From Mesostigma viride (taxonomy: Eukaryota; Streptophyta; Mesostigmatophyceae; Mesostigmatales; Mesostigmataceae): a DNA stretch of 64,000 nt. Below the pieces are notes generated by a model that was given only the letters and a program-made list of their open reading frames with translations, ran no database searches and was not told where the DNA came from. The position numbers and the translations under genes are program-made. Within the stretch, counting starts at the first letter, position 1, and each line of letters opens with the position of its first letter. The stretch lies in assembly GCA_009746045.1 (NCBI GenBank), contig RPFO01000256.1:671429-735428 (forward strand), given 5' to 3'. Positions 1 through 29,640 of this stretch are shown here, piece by piece.

Positions 1-1268
1 AGTCACGGAGCATTAACCCCGATGGATGGATGGATGGGTGCAAACATTACCGGTCTAATCTATCTACATTGGCTACATACTACATCTATCTAACAACATT
101 CTAACTACAACATCTATCTAGGCAGCCGCACGCTGCCCTAGGGGAGCTATCTGGCGTGCCTCCCGCGGGATTGCACACGCGGGCGCTTCCCCACTGGGGG
201 GGGCTCGTTGTCCTCTATGACCTGGGCCCACTTGGCCTTGTCCATCATCTTCTACCAAATCACGGAGAGGCCTAGGCCCCCCAGCAGGTCCTCTACTAGT
301 TGTTCTTTGAAGGTGCGGGCCTTGCGGCGTCTAACATCACTGGGCCCAGCCCACGTCAGGAGGTGCCGGCCAGGCTGGGCTGGTCGCAGTCCTGCGGGGG
401 GGCCGCGTGAGGTGTCTACCTGGTTGGTGCGAGCTAGGTGCCCTACGAGCTGCAGGCGGCGTTGCTTAATGGTGCTGGTGATATAGGGCATGCCCTGGTA
501 CAGGTCCTCATTGCGGACATGAGCAGCATATCCTACTCTGAAAATGGAACGCAGCATGCTGGTGACCGCGCCGTCCAGCTTGCGGGCCAGGTCGGCGGTG
601 AGGGTCCACGTCTCGGCGCCATACGTGAGAACAGGAAGGACGAGGACCTTGAACAGGTCCTGTTTCTCGATCCTGCCCAGGGGCTTGCGCCACAGGGCCC
701 GGTACTGGCGTAAAGCGTGCCAGGCGAGGGAGATGCGATGGTCCACATCAACCTCGCAGCTAGGGAGCAGGCTGCCCAGCAGCTTGACGCGGTCCCGATA
801 CGGGACTCGAGAGCCGTCTAGGAGATAGAGGGGCGGCGCTGAGTTGGTGAGCCCAACCGCCAGGGCCTCTGTCTTCTTGCTGACCTCAAGCCCCACTGCA
901 CGGGCCTCGAGAGCCAGGCAGTCCAGCCATGTCTGCACGTGCTCAGTGTCCTCGAAGAGGGTGGTGTCGTCTGCGTAGATGATGTCTGCCAGCCGAATCT
1001 CCGTGTCCGCACCGCCATGCCAGAATTTGTTAGCAACCTGCACTCCTGGTTCCCTGCCCACGATGCGGGCAAATCGCTTGCGCGCCTGAATCATTACGTA
1101 TTCGACAACAATAATGAACAGGTAGGGCGACAGCACGCAGCCCTGCCACACACCCTTCTGTAAAGGGCATGGGGCCGGCGTGGTCCCGTAAGAAGTGCGC
1201 ACCGAAGTGGTGGACCCTTCATACAGGTTGCGGATGACAGCAATCAGGGGGCGGGGGATCCGGAACAA
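1..1268 (-). mobile_element. 5'-truncated non-LTR retrotransposon (LINE), 3' part
   Basis: The minus strand carries the reverse transcriptase part of a LINE followed by its 3' untranslated tail. The tail ends in a short GGAT-type tract (read on the plus strand near 21-40) and a conserved end reading AGTCACGGAGCATTAACCCC. The same end recurs near 38360 and 39180, where the tetranucleotide is expanded to hundreds of bases. No endonuclease region is seen upstream of 1268, so the copy is truncated or decayed there. Confidence 0.8.
252..1268 (-). pseudogene. Reverse transcriptase fragment of a non-LTR retrotransposon
   Basis: A 338-codon open frame covers the palm and thumb of a LINE reverse transcriptase. 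Near residue 40 it has GVWQGCVLSPYLF, the usual GxxQGxxLSP block, and near residue 97 IIYADDTTLF, the YADD catalytic motif. After these come the LKLLG and LTYGAETW blocks, then a C-terminal QRRLQLVGHLART segment typical of the end of such proteins. Family knowledge: the enzyme primes cDNA synthesis on nicked target DNA. The N-terminal endonuclease and fingers are missing, since the frame is closed by a stop just upstream, so the copy is probably inactive. Relatives of its C-terminus occur near 28920-29070 and 61970-62446. Confidence 0.85.
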
Positions 1269-1489
1269 CGCAATACCATACTAGGTAGGCTGACGCATAG
1301 CTTATGCTACAAATGTGAGGTGGGCTCAAGACGTCGGTTAATTAAGGCAAGCTGATGGCCAGTTGGCCACAAGGTGCCAGAGCTTATTGAAGGTACTATA
1401 ACGCTGTGCGCTAATATCGTTTCAAGTGCTGTAATGCCTAAGCTATCCCATAATCAATTGCCCCCATCTAGACAACTAGCTGGAGTGCT

Positions 1490-1770
1490 CTATCCCGGGG
1501 AAGCCCGGGGGGGCTTCCACAGTTTCTTGTTGACATAGAGGTCCCCGCCCCGCCAGTACACTTGGGGCTTCTCGGGGTTGGTCTTGTGGCGGATGTAGTC
1601 GGGCCACTGATTGCGGCGTTGCTGCTGCTGGGCTGGCGTCAGGTCGTCGTCAAGCGACCAGGAGGTGTCCACCAGCTTCTTGCGGCGAGAGAGGAACCGA
1701 ACTCGGGCTGTGATGTCGCTGAAGGTGAGGACCACTGGAGGGGGCATCCATCCATCCATCGGGGTTAGGC
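1490..1770 (-). pseudogene. LINE ORF1 C-terminal fragment, minus copy
   Basis: The frame reads VVLTFSDITARVRFLSRRKK, then SLDDDLTPAQQQQRRNQWPD and a YWRGGDLYV end, and stops at 1490. The pattern (helical stretch, LDDDLTPxQQxxR, YWKGxxxYV) is that of the C-terminal domain of LINE ORF1-type proteins. A plus-strand relative begins only about 15 bases away, so the two form a head-to-head pair. Only the C-terminal domain is present. Confidence 0.6.
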
Positions 1771-1783
1771 CGGCCCCTCCCCC

Positions 1784-2047
1784 TTGCTCCTCACCTTTGA
1801 CACCATGGCGGATAAGATGGAGTTCCTCAAGTGCCGCAAGCGGCTTGGGGGGACCGCCTACACGCTGGACGACGACTTGACCTTGACGCAGCAACAGCGG
1901 CGACGGGAGTTATGGCCGACCTACCTCCAGCTTCGGCAGACGGCGGGGCAGAAGCCGGTCTACTGGAAGGGGGCGGACATCTACGTTGCCCACAAGCCCT
2001 GGCAGGCGACCCCTGCAACCCCAGCCACCCCAGCCACCCTAGCCTAG
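1784..2047 (+). pseudogene. LINE ORF1 C-terminal fragment, plus copy
   Basis: The frame reads LLTFDTMADKMEFLKCRKRL, then YTLDDDLTLTQQQRRRELWP and VYWKGADIYV, followed by an ATPATPATPA tail and a TAG stop. It is the same domain as the minus-strand fragment next to it but a divergent copy. A third copy occurs at the end of the ORF1 relic near 27310. An upstream N-terminal half is missing. An ATG at 1805 could start translation, but I take it for a retroelement remnant. Confidence 0.6.
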
Positions 2048-2249
2048 GGAATATATAGCAGTAGTGTAGACTAGAAAGCTTAGTGACGTGGCCATGTATG
2101 CCTACGTGATGGGCCCACACCCGCCCTTGCAATAGCCGTAGCAATGTCGAGTCATGCTTTGCCCATGCAGGGAGTTACTCCCTGCTGAGAGGCCATGTGT
2201 ACCCTAGCTATAGCCTAGCCACATACCTTCCACCCCATATGTCATGCAG

Positions 2250-2560
2250 GCCTTCTAGGCCCTCTCCTCAAGCCCCCCCTGGGTGCCTGTGCTTGTTTAG
2301 GAGGCATGAACCATCATGGAGGTGCAGGTGCACCTAGTGCACCCAGAGCAGGTGATAGTTGTACATCCTACACCTGCAGGTTGTCGCCCTGCTGATTGTA
2401 TTACAAACCCATAGATGCCCCTTTCTCAGGGCTATGTGTTACATATGCTCCCCACGGAGCTATGATTTTAATTAATTAGTTAATCGGGGTTAATGCTCCC
2501 TGACTCCCCAACGCACGAGTCTAATTAATTAATTAATTAATTAATTAATTTACTGCACCC
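2250..2560. repeat. LINE 3' tail copy with TTAA tract
   Basis: The block containing the 'ATGCCCCTTTCTCAGGG' and 'CTCCCCACGGAGC' words recurs, diverged, near 33180-33320, 40140-40340 and 50805-50915, so it belongs to a dispersed family. It ends in a (TTAA)n tract at about 2522-2552, preceded by the reverse of the CGGAGCATTAACCCC end sequence. Confidence 0.5.
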
Positions 2561-2561
2561 G

Positions 2562-3320
2562 GCAGTTGCGCCCGCACCATGATGCGGAGAGAGCACTCTG
2601 TGGCCTCACTGGCCTGCCTACTTGAGGCAGTGAGAGAAGCTATCGAGCGCCCTCCCTCCTCATTGTGTACAGGGGTTGAAGGTTCCTTCGTTGGTACCCA
2701 CGTGACGCAGTCTATGTGATAATTAATTAATTGATAACGTGACTTGTTGAGAGATTCTGTAGCACGTTTTCCATATTGCTGGTGGGTGGGGGTGAGCGGA
2801 GCGGCGAAAAACTAGCTAAGCTAACTCTAATCTAATCTAACCTAACAGTGGAAAACAGGACATGTAGTTGATAAAAGGAAAATAAAAGGGAAGAAAAAAA
2901 AAGAATTTCCTATAACTAATTTACCGAAATCCTAGCGCCGTCGATCTACTCAGGAACATTTGGCAAGTAGGAATGGCATCCATAATTCCATATGTGATGG
3001 TACCAGATCAGCATTGGACTTACCAGCCAAGCATGGCTCATGGTGGCCATTAAAGCTTGCGCCTCGATCAGCCTAGATCGATCTTGACCGCACCTCGATC
3101 ACCTTTAACGCATCTGCTTTGTGTCAGCCTGCCTATATTGTTGTTATACCCACAGTTGGGCCTGCACCATGATGCATGCAGAGAGAGTCCTCGGGTCTGT
3201 GGCCTGCCCACTTGTGGCAGTGAGAGAAGCTAGTGCATGCATGCAAGGCAGTCGAGGGCCCGCGCCCTCCCTCCTCGTTGTGTACATGACATCTTTCTTG
3301 TTACCCACATGACGAAGTGT
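2562..3320 (+). repeat. Diverged direct repeat pair of about 160 bp
   Basis: About 2562-2720 and about 3150-3320 share 'GCACCATGATGC', 'GAGGCAGTGAGAGAAGCT' (first copy) and 'GCCCTCCCTCCTC' in the same order. The second copy has small insertions. No coding potential is seen between them (2720-3150). Confidence 0.5.
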
Positions 3321-3534
3321 AGTATAGTTACTCACGTATATACTACTTAATTAACATACACAGCATAACTCCGTTGGGAGTATACTTACTAAGGTCGATC
3401 TGCTCAAAGCAAAGAAAACACTGTTTCAATGGTCCGCGAGGGCTTGGGGTCACTATCCACAAAAGAATAATTTATTCTGGATTGAAAATTTCCGAAATAC
3501 ACGCCAGCCAACTACAACCATATACTCTGATTTG

Positions 3535-4085
3535 GCACGCCGAAAAGGTGAAAACCATTTGCGTTCAGTGCCGGTCCGCGGAAAACGCGATCTGCAAATG
3601 AATCCAGGCCGGAATCGAACTGGGGACCTCTCGCACCAATTTATGCTGACTATAGGACGGACGTCTCCGGATCCTAAGGCATCGCCAACTGACACCTACA
3701 GTCATCCGCAAAAGTTCTCCTTTCCGGGGAGTGATGCAAGCCTGTCGGATTTGGTACTAGATAAATCATTCGAGATCTGTGTGTGTAGGAGTACTACACA
3801 CGTGTCCACACGTGTCACAGCCATATACTCTGATCAGGCACGCCGCAAAGGTGAAAACCATTTGCGTGCAGTGCCGGTCCGCGGAAAACGCGGAAAAACG
3901 CGATCTGCAAATGAATCCGACCGGAATCGAACTGGGGACCTCTCGCACCAACTTTCGCTGACTATAGGACGGACGTCTCCGGATCCTAGGGCATCGCCAA
4001 CTTACACCTACAGTCATCCGCAAAAGTTCTCCTTTCCGGGGAGTGATGCAAGCCTTTCGGATTTGGTACTAGATAAATTACTCGA
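3535..4085 (-). mobile_element. Two tandem copies of a tRNA-derived SINE-like repeat
   Basis: Copies of about 245 bp lie at 3535-3780 and 3832-4085. On the minus strand each contains AGGTCCCCAGTTCGATTCCG, matching the RNA polymerase III B box (GTTCGANTCC). In the second copy a GGATCCG...CGGATTC pair upstream and downstream could form a 7-bp acceptor-like stem. The arms are not all intact, so this is a tRNA-like repeat and not a tRNA gene. From 4090 to 4560 I see nothing beyond a short LINE-like piece near 4415-4455. Confidence 0.55.
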
Positions 4086-4564
4086 GATCATATACATTAG
4101 CTGCCCAATTCGTTGAGGATTATTGTCACGTCCGTGATCATTTACGTCCGTGCACTCGAGAAACGGCTGAATCATTTACGTCCGGATATAGTGGATCACA
4201 CACATGAGTGCTCTATTGCTGTGGATATGTCTTCCAAGTGATAGTCTAGGACATAATGGCACGCAAACGCGACATTATGCTCACATGGTGAAGGCACATT
4301 TACTCCAAACATCCACAGCCCAGTCAGCACGTCCGTATGCATGCTCTCTCACTTCTCAGATCGACATAACATGAAACATGCATGCCTTCTATAATAGTCG
4401 TCTCACTCATTTAGAGGCCTAGGCCCCCCACGTCTGCCACTAGTTGGTCCCAGAATGTCTCCGAGACATGACATGAAACAATTACTACTCAGTCCTTACA
4501 CGATGTTGGACCGCCATGCGTTCAGAAATAGTTGTCTCAATCAAGCTGTGCAGGATCTAGTCCA

Positions 4565-13848
<9,284 letters not shown>

Positions 13849-14763
13849 AATAGCGGCTAGAATCGGCCGACTCGGAATCTTGTGGCTATCTCATTTCTAA
13901 TGTGGCAATGGTAAGTCCTCTTGACCAAAGCACGAATAGAAGTCAGCACAACCCTGTGAGGCGGAACACAAAATTATAATTTGCTTGGTGCTCATGCCAA
14001 AAGCACATTAATGGAGGCTTTCAATCTGGCGAACTCATCACGGCGACAGCCTGCTCCCAAACACTGACAGTTGTCACGGCCATTGCCAAAACTTTGCAGT
14101 TTGCCAAGCTCTTTGCCATGCCAATTGCCAGCTTGGCGCTTGCAAGCGAACGTCCGATCCCTGCGCACGGACAAATACCTGGAAAGTCATCCGTATGGCT
14201 GCTACCTGTACTCCATTGGCCAATAGTGGTTTATAACCATCTTGAGTACGGGGTTAAAAAGTACATTTCCTGTTGTACAAGACCTGCTGCCCATGTGAGG
14301 CGTGGGCAACAACAACAAGGCATCTGGCGTTTGCAGCATAACTATTGGCAAACAACAGGCATTTGCACCGAGCCACCGACTTGGCGACTTCCCGGACAGG
14401 GGCACCGAAACGCAATATTTCCAGGTTTTGCGTGATGTTCATTACGCGTGCACATGGCGATGCACTGGACTTCGAATTTTCATTGGCTATGGCGCTGCCA
14501 TGCCAACTTTACACAATCGCATCCTTGGCGTGGCTAGAGGTGGCTTAGAAATAACTGCAGTGCATGGACCGTTAACCACTCCACTAGGCATGCACCTCCA
14601 TAGTTGAGCATGAGGGACTGCAGCAGACCTTTGATTGTGCACATGGCCTTGTGTCGTTGTAGGGCAGGAATGCAGGGGAATGAACGGACGAAGTCTCCAG
14701 AATTTCGCTTAGTTTGACGCCACTTCAATTGCACAGATTGCGTGTGCTTTAAGTGGTCTGAAA
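13849..14763. promoter_or_regulatory. Spacer between divergent DAP3 and SMPD4-like genes, putative bidirectional promoter region
   Basis: The two start codons face away from each other with 915 bases between them. The spacer is less GC-rich than the exons and has no array or retroelement copy. It carries several TTGCCAAG/TTGGCA-type words. No clear TATA box was identified, so a promoter role is inferred from layout only. Confidence 0.5.
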
Positions 14764-23388
<8,625 letters not shown>

Positions 23389-23589
23389 ATGGTGCTCTTC
23401 TGGCGTCCCTCCGGGCTTTGTAAAGTTGCCGTCCAGGCAGGGTCCACGGCCCATTGATTCCGGCCGGGCAATCTGTGTTTAGGAGCTTGTGGCGTCTACC
23501 TATGCCTGCCTCCACCTGAAAGATGGTAAAAGGCTAGAAATGCGGCTTGTACAGAAGGAAGGCTTGTATGGTCGGCGTCCTTTGGATAT

Positions 23590-23725
23590 CATGCAGGCCT
23601 GCACTGGGCGCTTGTCTCATTGACCTCAATCATTAGAGGCACTGCAGCTCAGCGCTGCGCAGCATGCAGGCCTGCACAGGGTGCTTATCTCATTGACCTC
23701 AATCATCGGAGGCACTGCAGCAGCG
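23590..23725 (+). repeat. Tandem duplication of about 72 bp downstream of SMPD4
   Basis: 'TCATTGACCTCAATCAT' with flanking 'GCAGGCCTGCAC' and 'GAGGCACTGCAG' occurs twice. From 23730 to 26080 I see only AT-rich sequence and short open frames that I cannot support as genes. Confidence 0.7.
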
Positions 23726-26084
23726 CCGCGCATTTGCCACCTGTTTGCCCAGGTGGTACCAGGTATCATGTGGAGACGCAGCAAGGCTAAAACGGCTCGT
23801 GGCCTTCTAATATCTACTCATTCTCAACTCCCTCATTTGTCAATCAAGCACTTGAAACAATGTGGTCTCAACAATCTACCATAACGTACCAGCATGCAAC
23901 TAGATTGTCTTGGTAAGGTAGCTCAAATTTATGGAGCTAGTATACAGATTTTGTGAACTACATGCGCATGTGCATGCCCCGTCACTCGCGGCTCGATATA
24001 GCATCCTAGCTTCCACCCCCACCCCCATCTCCCTCCCCACCTCATGCATCGGATTTATGCTCGATCACGTGACGCAGTCTACGTGTATATATCGAGTGCA
24101 TGCCGAAGCCCGTTTATACTATAAGTACTACAGTTACCACTAGTACTATAACGGGACTCGCACGTCCAAAAGCCTGAAAAACTGACTTTACTGAATATCA
24201 GTTCCAATGCACCCGGGAACCATCTAGTGATGATTGAGTACCATAAATATGATGTTTGGACATTCATGCCACCACTTGTTGGGGGTACTACCCCCAACCA
24301 CGCACCGGTGGCGAGCTAAAAATAGAAAAAGACGCTATTTATGATATATTTTGCCCAAGACAAACCACTTATCCAAATGACCTGCCCATATATTTCTGCA
24401 AAGTTCCCCACTTTTTTAAAAGCTGGGCTATTTACATGGCCAAAATGGTCACATTTGTTTGAGTTATTAATTTTCCCGCAAAATGGGTACTTTTTTTAGC
24501 CAAAAAAAAAAATCAAATCATTAACACATCAGATTGGGTCATCCATACATTTTATATTCCACTGAGTGGGGGGAAACACAACCCCAAAGTTTGAGCTCAT
24601 TCTGACAAGCGTAGCTCAAGTTATTGATTTTCCTGTGATGCCACCTGGGTAGACGCTAAAAGAGAATTGAGCTAGTGCTGAGCCAAAATGACATCTGTTT
24701 TGCTACCCTAGACACCCAAAAACATGCCCACTTTGATCACGGAGTGTGAGGAGGATATCCGGAGCGTCATACACCCCACCCCTCCATCGGCACAGCCAGC
24801 CTTGTGAGTCTACCCTTAACAACAAGGCTGGTAGGACGACACGCCTCAGCAGCATATATAATGCCTATCTCAGGCTAATAATGTGTGATTTTGTGCCAAC
24901 AACCAAGTTGCTCCACCCAACGACACATTAAAACCCCTCTTCCAAAATGCCCAACAAGCGCCGGACACGTGGAGGACCACACACGCAGTATATAAAGAGA
25001 AAATAAGCAGACTTTTTATCCAGCCAACCTGTGGCTAGCTGCTCTGGTTAGCATGACAAAGGCTATCATTTACTCAGTGGGAAAGGTGAAGAGACCATTA
25101 GAACAGCCTACCTGACGCATGTGCCACCAAAGCATTGTGTCCCGCTAAATGCACACTGCCTCCTTTCTAACAAGCACGAGCCGCTTTCTTTAGGAGACAG
25201 GTGCCAGCTCGTCAGTGTCTGGGGAAAATGATGCCGCTGCTTAGGAAGACCGCGTGAATTTCCTCGAACACAACTGTCTATAAAGCAAAAGAAATTTCAG
25301 AGAAGCATGGAAATAAAAGCATTACACCTTCCCGACAGGTTGCGGGCCACGCGCTGCAGCAAGCCAGCCACGTCACAGACGAACTTGCTAAAAGACACCC
25401 AGGAATCCAGCGATGCAGCGCCAGGACCCGCAACTTCCTGGCTGCATCTGGCCGGAAAGAAGGCAAAAAGCTTACGCTCAACGAGCTAAGAAAGCAGGAA
25501 AACGCTAGCTTAAGACGTACCATAACGGGCATTTATTCGTGCCCAGGCGCACAAGAAAGTCCACCCTTTCATGGAGAGGTTGGGCACGCATCGCGCAGGC
25601 CTAATGTTATCTTACCGCAAAATGACGGGAAAGGTAAAGATAGCAGCGGGGATTTTTACGGCTTTAGAAACATCATTAAACTAGCTTTCCTTACGACCAT
25701 CAAAACTGGCAACAATCGACAATCACACCGGCAGGCATCCATTATACTTTATTCATCCCGACAGAAATTCAGGCCGGACCCCCCCTGCCGATGGCAAAGA
25801 AAAAAAGCCCGCGACATTATAGATCGCAACCATCCCGCCATAAATTAGAATCAGTAACTAATTTTCTCCAACAATCGAGCATTTTTTCTGCTTTCCGCGT
25901 GCCAGATTTGTCACGTTTCGTCTAAAAGCAGTCGCCATGGCCACTTCCGCAAGGGGTGCGCGCACCGTGCACCCACTTTTCACGGTACGGAGGGTACCGC
26001 GGAATTTTTTTGGCGCGGAAAATATTCGCCGCGCCGAGTCCCCTTAATACTGCTATGGCGTTGATCGACTACAGTAGTTGCCCA

Positions 26085-26450
26085 TTAATTAATTAATTAA
26101 CTTATTAATTAATTAATTAATCAATTAATTAATTAATTAATAATAGACACGTGACTGCGTCACGTGAGCATAAGTCCTCAGTGGGAGGGGAACATGGGAT
26201 GGAATGGATGGTGTAAGCTATCTAGGTCCTAGTTACAGGGGTGTGGGCACTGCGGCCCGAATCGCTATGAATGTCGCTGCTTGTTAGTAGTTGCCCATTA
26301 ATTAATTAATTAATAGACACGTGACTGCGTCACGTGAGCATAAGTCCTCAGTGGGAGGGGAACATGGGATGGAATGGATGGTATAAGCTATCTAGGTCCT
26401 AGTTACAGGGGTGTGGGCACCGCGGCCCGAATCGCTATGAATGCCATACT
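26085..26450 (+). repeat. Direct repeat pair with TTAA tract and CACGTG palindrome
   Basis: A unit of about 150-170 bp beginning with (TTAA)n, then 'GACACGTGACTGCGTCACGT' and 'CATAAGTCCTCAGTGGGAGG', lies at about 26090-26262 and 26297-26445. A shortened third copy is at 28257-28352. It contains the inverted pair CACGTGAC/GTCACGTG. Probably part of the dispersed LINE-tail family. Confidence 0.75.
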
Positions 26451-26705
26451 TGGTCACACGCGGAGCCCCCACAGGCTTGGGGGTGGTCTCCTTCATCACT
26501 ACTTGCCATCTATCCTTGCGCACCATCTGCCTCCATATTACAGACAAACCAGGAGGCTGCCCGGGGGTGAGCCCGTCACGTCTAGTGTAGCACGTCATGT
26601 CCATGCCGAGTCTATCACGAAAAGTTGCCCATGCAACATGCATATAATAAATTCTGTACGTACGTGAGCATTTGTGCACTTGCATGTCAAATCTTGAGTA
26701 TTGCC

Positions 26706-27385
26706 ATGGCTCAAGAGTTGCCTCCTTTGTTTACCACCCAGCAGGAGAAACCATCCGCGCTGGCCACCGAGAGCACCAAATCCACCCTTGCTCGCCTGCA
26801 ACAGCTGGAGAGCAAGGTAGTGCAGGACCTCAAAGAGCTAGACGCGGCGGCTGAGCAGACTGCTACGAAAATTGAGGCCTTAAGCTTGGCCTTACTCAGG
26901 TGCCCAAGATTGCTGCACAGACGGCCACCATCGCCGCCCAGCCCGCTGGGCGTACGGAGGAGTCCCCCCCCGTGCACACTTGGGCCTTCCTGCTCAAGTC
27001 CCAAGCGGCCTCAACCACCGACGCCATGATTCGCCAGCCACCAAGCTCCAGGGGCTGGATGCCCTGCGCGCGCAAGGAGGCCACCGAGCGCGACCGGCGC
27101 AGCGCTGCCGGGTGATTCTGCGTTGCTTCCCCATGGACCTTGGGGAGGATGCCGGTCTCGTGACGCTAAGCTGACGGGTACGCTCGTTACCCGCACGGGG
27201 CTCATGCACCCCCCGTATGGGGGGCAAACAGAGGTGACATCGCACTGCGAGGGTACCGGATCTGCCCCGCTCGCGGGACAACTAAAGACCCGGTTCCCCC
27301 GCCAGTGCTGCTCACCATTGACTCCCCAGAGGATAAGGTGCGCTTCCTAATTGGCAGCGCGAGTCGCAAGACTCTGCACTCCACC
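26706..27385 (+). pseudogene. LINE ORF1 relic (coiled coil plus C-terminal domain), frameshifted
   Basis: From ATG 26706 a helical, Glu/Lys/Gln-rich N-terminus reads TLARLQQLESKVVQDLKELD, typical of the ORF1 coiled coil. The frame then shifts near 26895 into VPKIAAQTATIAAQPAGR and again before LLTIDSPEDKVRFLIGSASR (about 27307), which matches the ORF1 C-terminal domain seen near 1790. It breaks off at a TTAA tract near 27392. The shifts and truncation show that the copy is dead. Confidence 0.6.
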
Positions 27386-27839
27386 CGGATTAATTAATTA
27401 ATTAATTAAGTATACTCGTGCTCCCGTTGGGGAGTCACGGAGCACCGGAGTGCTTTTAATCCCTGTATGTACACAACAGGAAGAAAGGGCAGACTACCCC
27501 CTTTCTCCTTTATGCCAGAGGCATGCCACAGCAGCAATCGGACACGATAGACGATCCGGCAAGTTCTGTGAGTGCAATAAGACCCATCATGTGAGCCTAT
27601 CATATAACAAGGAGCGTGGGCAAGTAAGCTGATCATAGCCAGTCCTGACGTACTCATGCATGGCTGTACAACTAGGGCTAAGCTTAGGCTATGGCTGGTT
27701 GTGTACCGTGCGTTAGCAGTGCACGTGGCTAGGTATGGTGGCACGGCTGGGCGCAAACATTCTAGGCATGGCTGCCATGGCGGCAGTGACTACCAAGGAT
27801 TACAAGCTAGGGCTATTCTAGCCCGCAGGGGGCGTCCAC

Positions 27840-28165
27840 ATCTTGTGGTTGATCATCAGGGATCCCTGCCCCTCCAGTACACCTTGGGCTTTCATCTGGG
27901 CCTTCCTGCTTGTGGCGGAGGTATTCAGGCCACGCGTCGCTGCTGCTGCTGAGCGGGGGTCAGGTTGTCATCCAACGACTCCAACCCATGGTCACTGGAC
28001 GACGACCTGACTCCCGCGCAGAAGCACGTACTGAGCAGCGTCGCGAGCTGTGGCCCACCTTCATCCGCCACAAGCAATCCCCCGAGAAGCCCAAAGTCCA
28101 CTGTCGTCAGGGCGGGGACCTGTACATTATAACAGTGCAAGCTACATGGGGTTCGACCACGTGAC
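27840..28165. pseudogene. Head-to-head LINE ORF1 C-terminal fragments
   Basis: The minus strand around 27940-28010 encodes SLDDNLTPAQQQQRR, and the plus strand around 27990-28140 encodes relatives of LDDDLTPAQ, ELWPTFIRHKQSPEKPK and GGDLY. Two oppositely oriented copies of the same ORF1 domain thus meet here, as at 1490-2047. Confidence 0.5.
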
Positions 28166-28256
28166 ATGCATGCAGGATCGATCCATGATGTCCGTCTATG
28201 TGCACTAGCTACTAGGTTCAGATAGCTAGGGTTGCGCGATGTTGATGTATTGCTCA

Positions 28257-28352
28257 TTAATTAATTAATTAATAGACACGTGACTGCGTCACGTGAGCAT
28301 AAGTCCTCAGTGGGAGGGGAACATGGGATGGAATGGATGGTATAAGCTATGT
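28257..28352 (+). repeat. Third copy of the TTAA/CACGTG repeat
   Basis: Matches 26297-26390 closely, from the TTAA tract through 'CATAAGTCCTCAGTGGGAGG' to TGGTATAAGCTAT. Confidence 0.8.
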
Positions 28353-28583
28353 ATTGCTCATATCCGGCCTCAACTAGCCTGGCACTTGCATGGCCAGATT
28401 CGCAGCGCCGTGTACATTCAATGCAATTAACTTTATTATAGCATTCAATTAACTTTACTATAGCATGACTCCGTGGGGAGATCATGTAGCACATATTCCT
28501 TGCTGGATGGATGGAGGTGGGCGAAGCCGCGAAACCTAACTAAGCTAACGATCTGAGCTAATGGCTATAAAATCCTAACTACT

Positions 28584-28694
28584 CTACTCAGCAAAGCGCC
28601 CTTTCCTCCCGGGGCGGCCGGGGGAGGACTGCTTGCCCACAGGGGCTGGCGTGTGAGCCTGGACAGTCGTCTGCCACCTCTTCTTGTTCTGCAT
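28584..28694 (-). pseudogene. Conserved retroelement C-terminal peptide, minus copy
   Basis: Reads MQNKKRWQTTVQAHTPAPVG, then a Pro/Arg/Lys-rich end GRKGRFAE and a stop. The same peptide with few changes ends at 33554 on the plus strand. Both copies lie beside LINE-tail sequence ('CCGTTGGGAGTACATGTAGC'). Likely the end of a retroelement protein. Confidence 0.45.
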
Positions 28695-28914
28695 AGCAGT
28701 CCAAGCACGAGAGAGGCCCGAGGAAATTAAATTAAACATATCTCCGTTGGGAGTACATGTAGCACATTTCATCCCTGAGAAGGCACATATGGCCCAGGCT
28801 TTTGATACATTCTTGGGTACTTTCTGCAAGGGTAGGGTGTAAACTGCAAGGGAGGAAATTCGGTGTTAAAACTGAGCTAGGGACCACTAGGTCAGCCAGC
28901 AACTGCTGGGTGCA

Positions 28915-29100
28915 GGTTTACCCGGCCCATCTTTCTAGGGATGTCCTCCTTGGGGCCAGGCCAGGTCAGGATGTGCCGCCCTGGCTGGCCAAGCCGCTGG
29001 GGGCCAGCCAACTAGACCGAGGTCGGTGTCGACCTGACTGGTGCGAGCAAGATGTCTTACGAATGCTATCCTACGTTGCCTAATTTCGTCCGAAATGCGA
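28915..29100 (-). pseudogene. Degenerate LINE reverse-transcriptase C-terminal fragment
   Basis: The DNA ('CTGGTGCGAGCAAGATG', 'GGCATGCCCTGATACTTG' and neighbours) aligns with 345-500 of the window, which encodes the end of the reverse transcriptase. No open frame remains. Confidence 0.5.
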
Positions 29101-29227
29101 GGCGCATGCCCTGATACTTGAAGACTCTAAAGACCTATGTGTGGAAAATCCTACATTCAGGACCTGTCCGGCCATTACAGTAGAGGACAGCTCGCGGATG
29201 AGGATTACATCCCCATCTAGTGCTTAC

Positions 29228-29640
29228 TGGTTGTTGGGGAATGATGCAGACGATATTTTGTGTAATTATTTTTTTCTAATGAGATCAGCATAGTACTCCG
29301 TGGCATGCCTTTGCGCATGACACGCAAGTACTTACTTACCTACTTACTTACTTACCTGTCCGGAAGCATCCTGGTAAACGTGCCGTCCAGCCGGGTGGCC
29401 AGCGTGTCCCTGAGCTAGCGTCCAAAGATGCCTCGGCGCAGTAAGTAAGTAAGTAAGTACTTGCGTGTCATGCGCAAAGGCATGCCACTGCATGAGTACT
29501 ATGCTAATCTCATTAGAAAAATAATTACACAAAAATCGTCTGCATCATCCCCCAACCGTTAAGCACTAGATGGGGATGTAATCCTCATCCGAGCTGTCCT
29601 CTACCGTGTAATGGCAGACGAGGCGGTAGTGTAGCGGCTA
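29228..29640. repeat. Inverted pair of the dispersed tail repeat
   Basis: Read left to right, 29228-29340 is the reverse complement of 29440-29555 ('AAGTACTTGCGTGTCATGCG', 'ACTATGCTAATCTCATTAGA', 'CATCATCCCCCAACCGTTAA'). About 100 bases with a reverse-transcriptase scrap lie between them. Single-stranded DNA or RNA could fold into a long stem. Confidence 0.75.

Noticed and set aside
3535-4085. A tRNA gene pair on the minus strand
   Set aside because: The B box is good, but D and anticodon arms do not form consistently in both copies, and the copies are embedded in a longer repeat.
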